From assembly GCA_013138555.1 (NCBI GenBank), contig WTCN01000027.1, forward strand, positions 1 through 11,095: 11,095 nucleotides of DNA, given 5' to 3'. Position numbers and translations under genes: made by a program. Within the stretch, counting starts at the first letter, position 1. Each line of letters starts with the position of its first letter. Below, one piece after another: positions 5,650 to 11,095 of this stretch. The notes beneath the pieces are model-generated. The model was not told the origin of the DNA and searched no databases. It saw only the letters and a list, made by a program, of their open reading frames with translations. The DNA is from Methyloprofundus sp. GTDB taxonomy: Bacteria; Pseudomonadota; Gammaproteobacteria; Methylococcales; Methylomonadaceae.

Positions 5650-8055
5650 TCAATAGTTTTCCAAATCTTGTTGTAATTGCTCATCAAAAACACCTAATTC
5701 ATTGTAAAAAAGGTCTTTGCCGATCACAGCTTTAAAACAATAGTTGTCAGTATCTTTTTTGCCTTTAGCGAGTTTGTTTGATAATGACACAGTGCTTTTT
5801 TCTCTGTCTTGTTGCTCGTCATAACTTCCACCATGTAACAAATCGCCATCGCTTTTAAATAGCACAACGGCTTGTGATAATTCACCTTCACGAGTTAATA
5901 AAGCAGAACGTGGATCAACATCATTCAATGGGCGTGAATTTTGATTGCTCATCATTTTCGCTAAATAATAGCTACCATCCTGCTCATTATTGAACTTCTC
6001 CACTATCTCAGAAAGCTTAGATGGTTCATCACTGTAACTTTCGTCATGGTGAATATGATTAATAGCTTCTCTATAACAAGCAGGAAAACAAAATTGCTCA
6101 TTACTCTCTAAATACTTCTGAGTTCGATATAAAACGCGGATATTTTTATAAACAAAGCCACTACCTGCATAAGCAGTCTCAAAATTTTCTTCTACCTCTT
6201 TTAAAACAGGGCATAAGGTAATAAATAGTGGCTGTTTAATGACAGCTGCTCTGGGTGCTAATCCAGTATTGATTGCCAAGCGGTCATGTCGCCATAACCG
6301 CCCCATGCGCTGCATTAAAAATTCAATAGGGGCAATTTGGCTGACTAATACATCAAAATCTAAATCTAGCGATTGCTCAATCACTTGTGTTGCAATGAGT
6401 AACCCACCTTTACGTTCAGCTGTTTTTCCATATTTATTGAGTACATAGTCTTCTAGCTTTCTTCGGTCTGCAACTGTATATCGAGCATGAAATAAATCTA
6501 TCTCCATCTCTGTTTTATCAGCCAGTAAAGAATATATAAGCTGTGCATCTTTGACTGTATTGCAGATAACACCGACCATCGCCCCTGCTTCTGCCCATTC
6601 GATTAATTGCTGGCATTGTTCGGTGCTGGGTAACTGCTTAGAGCTAATCCATACTTCATTTTGTAGCTGTTTTTCTTCTGGTTTTTGATCTATTTCATAA
6701 ACAGATGTTTTTCCGTTTAAGTCAACCTGGGTAATAAGTGGGTATGCATCACTTAAGGCCTCACCTTGGTAAGAGTCCAACAGTTGTCTTTTCAGGTTGA
6801 TTGGCAGTGTCGCTGATAATAATATGACACTGGAATAGGCTTCATGCTGACCTCTTAAAACTTTTTCAATCAGCCCATACATATAAGCATCAAAGCTATG
6901 AATTTCATCCAGAATCAAGACTGATTTTCGTGTACCAAAGGAACGGACAAACTGGTGTTTAATACCCAAAACACCCATTAAAATTTGATCAACAGTCGCT
7001 ACAGACATGGAGCCTAAAAATGCACGTTTACTCGATTGATGTAAAAAACCATCCTCATCAGGGATAAGGTATTTAGATTTACTATGCGCCAAAGTAACCG
7101 TACTATCTGGAAATAGTTTATTTGCTGCATCACCAATACGGTCAAATAAACCATTGGCCGTTGCCTGAGTGGGTAAGCCAAAAACAATGCCATCTGCCAA
7201 TCCCTGTTTAATTAATTCAGAGGCATAAGCTAAAGCAAATTCAGTTTTACCAGACCCTGTATCAGATTCTACGATAGTCAGTCCTGTTGCTATTGATAAT
7301 TTAGGTAATAGCCCCTGAATCCCTCTAGGAACATAATCAGGGAATAAATAACCAAACCCAGAACCTTGAATAGATGCCAGCATTCCTGTTTCTTTTAGTG
7401 CTTTTTCTGCTCTTGGTAATGCGTCTTGGAAATATGCTTTTAAATCAATATCTGCTACTTGGGTGAAATTAGTTATTGATGATCCGACCCAGTCAGACAC
7501 GCTGCATAAGCCTGCCAACATACTTATATCTTCTACTTGCGGTATATCATCTAGCTTAAACCAGTCCAGGCAAAATTCTATCCATTGTTTGCGGGCTTGT
7601 TTATCTTGTTCAATTAGTTCTTCATCAGCATCGGGTAGCATAAAGCGGATAGATTCATCATAAAAACCATGATGCCCTGCAACGGCTTTCATATTTTCAG
7701 TATCAGAAAACTCTTGTTCAAAATAATAGTAGCCATAAGGGCCGTGACTATAGGGTTCATCATCTACTTCGTAATCATCACCCTGAAGCTTAACGCGTAA
7801 CTTAGGGACAAAATTCTGAAAACGCGCATCAAACTTTCCTAAATCATGTAATGCGACAAAGAAAAGTACAACCGATTTAGACTGCTCTTTGCTTAGGCCA
7901 ATTTGCTGAGAAATTAGATTTAAAAGGACGGATGATTGCTGTAACCAAATATCCGCCACCGCCACTACATCCAAACAATGATAAGGTAATAAATGATAGC
8001 TTTCATCCTCTTTACAAGCTTTGCCCCAATATTGGTAATACAACGGTGTTGTCAT
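5650..8055 (-). CDS. cas3: CRISPR-associated nuclease-helicase Cas3, type I
   Basis: Cas3 is recruited by Cascade to unwind and degrade target DNA. The 801-residue protein has an N-terminal HD nuclease domain: H26, H70-D71 with K74 (ALHDLGKF), H104, H128-H129 (AGHHGF) and D188 (CSVSDW). An SF2 helicase follows: Walker A SDTGSGKT at 264-271, motif Ia LPTQATANGLF at 294-304, DEIH at 383-386, SATLP at 414-418, TQVIEQSLDLDFD at 556-568 and QRMGRLWRH at 582-590. A C-terminal domain occupies the rest. It is shorter than E. coli Cas3 (about 888) but no motif is missing. An AAAGGAAG precedes the ATG. It is the first gene of the cas cluster, and only 17 bases separate it from cas6e, so nuclease and Cascade are probably one transcript. 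In E. coli cas3 is instead separated from the Cascade operon. Confidence 0.98.
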   Translation of the reverse strand: MTTPLYYQYWGKACKEDESYHLLPYHCLDVVAVADIWLQQSSVLLNLISQQIGLSKEQSKSVVLFFVALHDLGKFDARFQNFVPKLRVKLQGDDYEVDDEPYSHGPYGYYYFEQEFSDTENMKAVAGHHGFYDESIRFMLPDADEELIEQDKQARKQWIEFCLDWFKLDDIPQVEDISMLAGLCSVSDWVGSSITNFTQVADIDLKAYFQDALPRAEKALKETGMLASIQGSGFGYLFPDYVPRGIQGLLPKLSIATGLTIVESDTGSGKTEFALAYASELIKQGLADGIVFGLPTQATANGLFDRIGDAANKLFPDSTVTLAHSKSKYLIPDEDGFLHQSSKRAFLGSMSVATVDQILMGVLGIKHQFVRSFGTRKSVLILDEIHSFDAYMYGLIEKVLRGQHEAYSSVILLSATLPINLKRQLLDSYQGEALSDAYPLITQVDLNGKTSVYEIDQKPEEKQLQNEVWISSKQLPSTEQCQQLIEWAEAGAMVGVICNTVKDAQLIYSLLADKTEMEIDLFHARYTVADRRKLEDYVLNKYGKTAERKGGLLIATQVIEQSLDLDFDVLVSQIAPIEFLMQRMGRLWRHDRLAINTGLAPRAAVIKQPLFITLCPVLKEVEENFETAYAGSGFVYKNIRVLYRTQKYLESNEQFCFPACYREAINHIHHDESYSDEPSKLSEIVEKFNNEQDGSYYLAKMMSNQNSRPLNDVDPRSALLTREGELSQAVVLFKSDGDLLHGGSYDEQQDREKSTVSLSNKLAKGKKDTDNYCFKAVIGKDLFYNELGVFDEQLQQDLENY

Positions 8056-8167
8056 TATTTACTTCCTTTTATGTATCTCACTTCAATTATCCACACTCGT
8101 TAACTCCATACCTGAGGTAACAAGACTTTAGCATTTGCAAAAATTGAAGCTCTTTGCTATACGACTC

Positions 8168-8196
8168 AATATCTATCAGCCTTTGTTAGCTCTCAA
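8168..8196 (-). promoter_or_regulatory. Weak candidate sigma70 promoter for the cas cluster
   Basis: On the minus strand, TTGAGA (8196-8191, 5 of 6 to the -35 consensus) is followed after 17 bases by GATATT (8173-8168, 4 of 6 to the -10 consensus). Transcription would start near 8161, about 105 bases upstream of the cas3 ATG. It is the best-spaced pair found by eye in this AT-rich stretch, where such matches are common by chance. A GATAAT nearer the gene (minus strand, about 8087-8092) has no -35 partner. Confidence 0.25.
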
Positions 8197-8252
8197 GATC
8201 GGTTGACTCTAGTTTAAGTATTTATTTCTATAAAAATCAATGCTTAAATTGG

Positions 8253-8300
8253 TAGGCTGGGTTACATTTTTATTGCTATGCAAAAAACTGACCCAGCCTA
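8253..8300. repeat. 48-base interrupted palindrome, REP-like
   Basis: TAGGCTGGGT (8253-8262) and ACCCAGCCTA (8291-8300) are perfect 10-bp inverted arms around a 28-base centre, which itself has a run of T facing a run of A. The GGCTGGGT/ACCCAGCC arms resemble the TGGGTTnnnAACCCA-type extragenic palindromes scattered in many gammaproteobacterial and other genomes. That makes a dispersed REP or MITE-like element more likely than a gene-specific site. On the minus strand it lies about 70 bases past the lipoprotein stop codon and could also reduce read-through into cas3, but no T-tract follows it directly on that strand. Confidence 0.6.
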
Positions 8301-8373
8301 ATGATATAAGCTTTTTTCGGAAATTATCTCCATCTGCAATGAGCTTCTCTTCCTTAACGCAAATGAAAACTCT

Positions 8374-9063
8374 TTAGTGCAATGCCTTCCCACAACCGTT
8401 AAAAGTATTGCCGTCTAAAATAACGATAACAGTTGATGCAAAACTTTCTCCACTCATCGTATCATTGCAAGGTTTACCATTAATGACTAACGATAATGTA
8501 TGCTCATTGTCTTTTGTATCATATTGCGTAGTACGGGCGGACTGATTTACCTTGGGTTCAGGCAGGGTAAATTCGAACCTTTTAGCAACTAAAGGCTGGC
8601 TAAAGGTTATTTTTTCACCTGCAATAATTTCTAGCACCCAACTTGGCTCATTTCCTAATGCGCGAAAATCTGCGCCATTTAATTTGGCATGCTCCCAAAT
8701 AGCCTTGGAACGATTATTTTTACACCCTTTATGAATAGTACTGTCGATTTCCAACATCGCTTCTTTGCCTTTACTCCAAAACATCACCCGCTCTCCACTA
8801 TATTTCATTCCTGAAGCCGCCGAGATATGCATTAACGCAACAGTGCGTTCCGGCAAAAATAACCATGCTTGCTGATTATCTATGCTGGCCGTAAACTGAT
8901 AGCCTCCTTGACATTCATAGGCAAAGGTTTGCGACAGGTTGGTAAATTCAGCTGTTTGAGGTGCTTGACCCAACTGGAATATATTTTGGCTACATGCTGT
9001 TAATAAAGCATAGGCTGATAAACATGCAACACGATAAATATTGTTTAAATTAATCCGTTTCAT
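8374..9063 (-). CDS. Outer-membrane lipoprotein with MliC-like and COG3650-like domains
   Basis: The 229-residue protein has a lipoprotein signal peptide with lipobox LTAC, so C24 would be lipidated. Ser at +2 favours the outer membrane. Residues about 47-115 resemble MliC, the inhibitor of C-type lysozyme: the YEC start, then AASGMKYSG with S84 and FWSKGKEAML with K98 match the two residues that contact the lysozyme active site in known MliC proteins. C51 and C114 could form a disulfide. Residues about 131-229 resemble the COG3650 family: FRALGNEPSW, then NGKPCNDTMSG and a terminal FNGCGKAL, with C199 and C224 as a second possible pair. A role in periplasmic or outer-membrane resistance to lysozyme is inferred from the first domain; the second has no known function. 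CAGGAG lies about 7 bases before the ATG. It is unrelated to the CRISPR genes. Confidence 0.82.
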   Translation of the reverse strand: MKRINLNNIYRVACLSAYALLTACSQNIFQLGQAPQTAEFTNLSQTFAYECQGGYQFTASIDNQQAWLFLPERTVALMHISAASGMKYSGERVMFWSKGKEAMLEIDSTIHKGCKNNRSKAIWEHAKLNGADFRALGNEPSWVLEIIAGEKITFSQPLVAKRFEFTLPEPKVNQSARTTQYDTKDNEHTLSLVINGKPCNDTMSGESFASTVIVILDGNTFNGCGKALH

Positions 9064-9113
9064 AATTTACTCCTGAATGATAAATAGTTGATTTTTTCAC
9101 GTATGCACATTCT

Positions 9114-10166
9114 CTAATCGTTGCTAGTACAGCTAATTTTTTTATCAATAAACACAGAAAATTCACTTTCAAAGTCCGTCATGAATGCTTTAGCAGTCGT
9201 CACGTTTACGATGATATTTTTTTTCTTACGTATGCTGGGTACAATATTAAGCACTTGCGTTATTTGCTGCGCATAATTTTTTCTTGCTTTAACGGCTTTG
9301 GCTTTGCTACTAAATAACCCCAATGATATACGCCATTTAAACTCCCCTTGCCTAAACAGCCATAGTTCTTCTATACCTTGCTGTTGAATAGAGCTTGCTT
9401 GCTGTTTAGCTTGCTGCAAAGAGTCAGCAGCACTAGTCAGTACCAAATAACTACTAATATATTCCTGCTCTTGGTCTATGAATTTTAGTTTAAAGTTGCT
9501 GTCGCTGTTGACTAATGTTTGCATTTCCTGTTTATATTTACTTTTCTGCAGAATATAACAGGCTGTATTCTGCACAAGGCCAGAAGTTGGCTTTTCAGCA
9601 ATATCGTCTTGTTGAGCTAATGTTGTAGTTGTTAACGGGCTTGTAGGTGCGGGGGGACCAATAAAACTCGCTTGTTGCCCACTTATAGCATTTTTGACCC
9701 TTAGCTCATCAATTGACTCTGGCGGCTCATCCACAACAATCTTTTGTTTATAATTCTTATCAATCACACTCTCAAATTGCTCATGCACGGGTGGAATAAA
9801 TTCTTGTGCCAAATAAGTGCTTAATGCATCAGCAATTTTTAATTCTGCGAGGCTTGAGGAAAGCAGTAAACCTTCATCATTATCAATGGATTGCACCTTT
9901 AAATCATTAACATCTAATGCAAAATCGGCTGCTAAAGTTAGTTCTTCGGTTGCGACTTCCTGCCTCTGCGTAGTCACGGCTACTTGTATTGTATTTTTTT
10001 CTTCTGGGGGCAGTTCACTAAGTAAAAAAATTTGCTCAGTATCGTGCCCCCTACTTACATACGCAGTCACTTCCTGTGGCTGATAAATCTCAGGAGCTCC
10101 TTTTCTATACTCCCAAAAAAAGAAGCTAATATTAATCAGTAAAATAAATAAACAAAACAGCTTCAC
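9114..10166 (-). CDS. Membrane-anchored protein with a SPOR-like C-terminal domain
   Basis: The 350-residue protein has one hydrophobic N-terminal segment (about residues 3-18) followed by charged EYRK, so it is likely anchored in the inner membrane with the rest in the periplasm. Residues about 25-198 are low in complexity, acidic and rich in Ser, Thr, Gln and Pro, resembling a flexible linker. Residues about 200-322 look like a SPOR-type region, most clearly RISLGLFSSKAKAVKARKNY near 279-298. SPOR domains bind denuded peptidoglycan at division sites. C203 and C346 bracket this region and may pair. The start is GTG at 10166, sharing one base with the coaX stop (TAGTG). No good ribosome-binding site is visible, so it probably depends on coupling to coaX. 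A role in the cell envelope is inferred; the exact function is unknown. Confidence 0.7.
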   Translation of the reverse strand: MKLFCLFILLINISFFFWEYRKGAPEIYQPQEVTAYVSRGHDTEQIFLLSELPPEEKNTIQVAVTTQRQEVATEELTLAADFALDVNDLKVQSIDNDEGLLLSSSLAELKIADALSTYLAQEFIPPVHEQFESVIDKNYKQKIVVDEPPESIDELRVKNAISGQQASFIGPPAPTSPLTTTTLAQQDDIAEKPTSGLVQNTACYILQKSKYKQEMQTLVNSDSNFKLKFIDQEQEYISSYLVLTSAADSLQQAKQQASSIQQQGIEELWLFRQGEFKWRISLGLFSSKAKAVKARKNYAQQITQVLNIVPSIRKKKNIIVNVTTAKAFMTDFESEFSVFIDKKISCTSND

Positions 10167-10888
10167 TAGTCGGTAACCACGAGTCCATGCATAACCACAT
10201 CCAAATCAATAATAGCATCTAGCTGCAAACTTTCTTGTAGTAACACGGCATCCCCCCCAGCTAAAATTAATTGCGCAGCACTATCATATTGAGCCAAACC
10301 CATCTCGATAAAGCCTTTTACTGCCGCAAAACAACCATTATAAATGCCCGCCTCTGTATAGTTAGCCAAGCCTAAAGGGTGTGTATCATTATTAATATTT
10401 AACGCGGAAGTCCCTTGCTGCAGCGACTGCTGCATTAATATCAAACCTGGCATAATCATGCCACCTAAATGCATGCCCTGCTCATTGACAATATCTAAGG
10501 TAATGGCAGTACCACAGCTAACAATACAAAAAGGAGCGTTATGGTAATGAAAAGCTCCGATCATTGCTAACCAGCGATCCACCCCTAGTTTATGCGGTAT
10601 TGCATAAGCATTAGTAATGCCTTGCGCATTTGCTACAGAGCGCGCTTCTATTATTGGCAAGTTTGGCCATAAGCTATTGACCACCTCAATCAGCTGTTGC
10701 TTAACAAGAGTCGAGCCAACACAAGCTAAGCGCAAGCTTGCTGGTTTATCCAGTACTTGCCAAGCGTTTATTAATGCAGCTTGAATACTGCCATGCACAT
10801 GCATAATGGCATGAGTTTGTGCCAATTTTCCTGCCCGAATTGTATTCCATTTTAATCTGCTATTGCCAATATCAACCAATAAAATCAT
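10166..10888 (-). CDS. coaX: Type III pantothenate kinase
   Basis: CoaX phosphorylates pantothenate, the first step of coenzyme A synthesis, in the cytoplasm. The 240-residue length fits the family. It shows the ASKHA-type phosphate motif DIGNSRLKW (residues 6-14), GVDRW (102-106) with the catalytic Asp at 104, SCGTAITLD (124-132) and the glycine pair at 142-143 in GGMIMPG, plus a late AGGDA. The ATG at 10888 overlaps the birA stop by four bases (ATGA) and the TAG overlaps the next gene by one base. A birA-coaX pair is common in proteobacteria, linking the two small cofactor genes in one operon. Confidence 0.97.
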   Translation of the reverse strand: MILLVDIGNSRLKWNTIRAGKLAQTHAIMHVHGSIQAALINAWQVLDKPASLRLACVGSTLVKQQLIEVVNSLWPNLPIIEARSVANAQGITNAYAIPHKLGVDRWLAMIGAFHYHNAPFCIVSCGTAITLDIVNEQGMHLGGMIMPGLILMQQSLQQGTSALNINNDTHPLGLANYTEAGIYNGCFAAVKGFIEMGLAQYDSAAQLILAGGDAVLLQESLQLDAIIDLDVVMHGLVVTD

Positions 10889-11095
10889 GAGCGTCGAAAA
10901 CTTACTTCACCTGAGGCAAAGCTTTGCACTTTACCTGCTTCAGTTTGCAACAGCAGCAAACCCTCATCATTGATACCTAGCACAGTGCCATCTATTTTAT
11001 TGTCACCCATAAACAAACTCACTTGTTGCCCTTGCATGCAATCATATTGCCGCCATGCATTACAGTATTGCGCAAAAGATTGTTGAGTATAATTG
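10885..11095 (-). CDS. birA: Biotin-[acetyl-CoA-carboxylase] ligase BirA, C-terminal part
   Basis: The frame is open at the window edge and ends with TGA at 10887-10885, overlapping the coaX start. The roughly 69 visible residues include AWRQYDCMQGQQVSL, then GTVLGINDEGLLLLQTEAG and a terminal SGEVSFRRS. This is the small SH3-like C-terminal domain of BirA, which helps bind the acceptor protein and ATP. The catalytic biotin-binding domain lies outside the window, so it cannot be said whether the protein also carries the N-terminal DNA-binding domain that makes it a biotin repressor. The partial state is due to the window edge, not to damage. Confidence 0.9.
   Translation of the reverse strand, partial: NYTQQSFAQYCNAWRQYDCMQGQQVSLFMGDNKIDGTVLGINDEGLLLLQTEAGKVQSFASGEVSFRRS

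Larger units (their letters stand above)
8056..8373. other. Intergenic region between the lipoprotein gene and cas3
   Basis: This is the only long non-coding stretch in the window (318 bases, AT-rich). It holds the interrupted palindrome at 8253-8300, a weak promoter candidate for the cas cluster at 8168-8196, and an imperfect 12-base inverted pair (8146-8157 and 8336-8347, one mismatch). No tRNA-like structure, clear intrinsic terminator or convincing small gene was seen. A short plus-strand open frame across its lower end mostly shadows cas3. It marks the border between chromosomal genes and the CRISPR locus. Confidence 0.7.

Noticed and set aside
1..8055. A wholly new defence system hidden in the cas cluster
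   Set aside because: Every gene in the cluster is accounted for by a known type I-E Cas family, with no extra or unassigned gene among them.
7932..8120. Plus-strand open frame over the cas3 start
   Set aside because: It is antisense to cas3 for most of its length, and no family features or ribosome-binding site are evident.
8203..8234. Plus-strand promoter TTGACT with TATAAA
   Set aside because: The spacing is 20 bases, too long for a usual sigma70 promoter, and no plus-strand gene follows.

Overview
The window carries a complete type I-E CRISPR-Cas locus next to a block of ordinary chromosomal genes, all on the minus strand. The host looks like a gammaproteobacterium of moderate GC. The evidence is the birA-coaX-SPOR gene string, an MliC-type lipoprotein, and Cas1, Cas2 and Cas6e proteins that resemble those of E. 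coli. The gene string also fits Methylococcales-like bacteria, but the genus cannot be fixed from the sequence.

In transcription order (high to low coordinates), the right end holds the 3' end of birA, then coaX, then a membrane-anchored protein with a SPOR-like C-terminus. These overlap by 4 and 1 bases and look like one operon. A two-domain lipoprotein (MliC-like plus COG3650-like) follows after 50 bases. A 318-base intergenic stretch (8056-8373) contains a 48-base interrupted palindrome and probably the cas promoter region.

The CRISPR locus fills 1-8055 in the order cas3, cas6e, cse2, cas7e, cas5e, cas8e, (78-base gap), cas1, cas2, 85-base leader, CRISPR array. The array is cut by the window edge, leaving one partial repeat, two full repeats and two spacers. 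All eight Cas genes are intact with their expected motifs. Cas1-Cas2 would capture spacers, Cas6e would process the array transcript, Cas8e/Cse2/Cas7e/Cas5e/Cas6e would form Cascade, and Cas3 would degrade the target.

This is a recognisable system rather than a new class. Its unusual points are a Cascade gene order that is essentially the reverse of the E. coli one (cas6e first, cas8e last), and a clear base-composition step between the effector genes (about 38% GC in a sampled part of cas8e) and cas1 (about 50% GC). Together with the gap between cas8e and cas1, this suggests separately assembled effector and adaptation modules.
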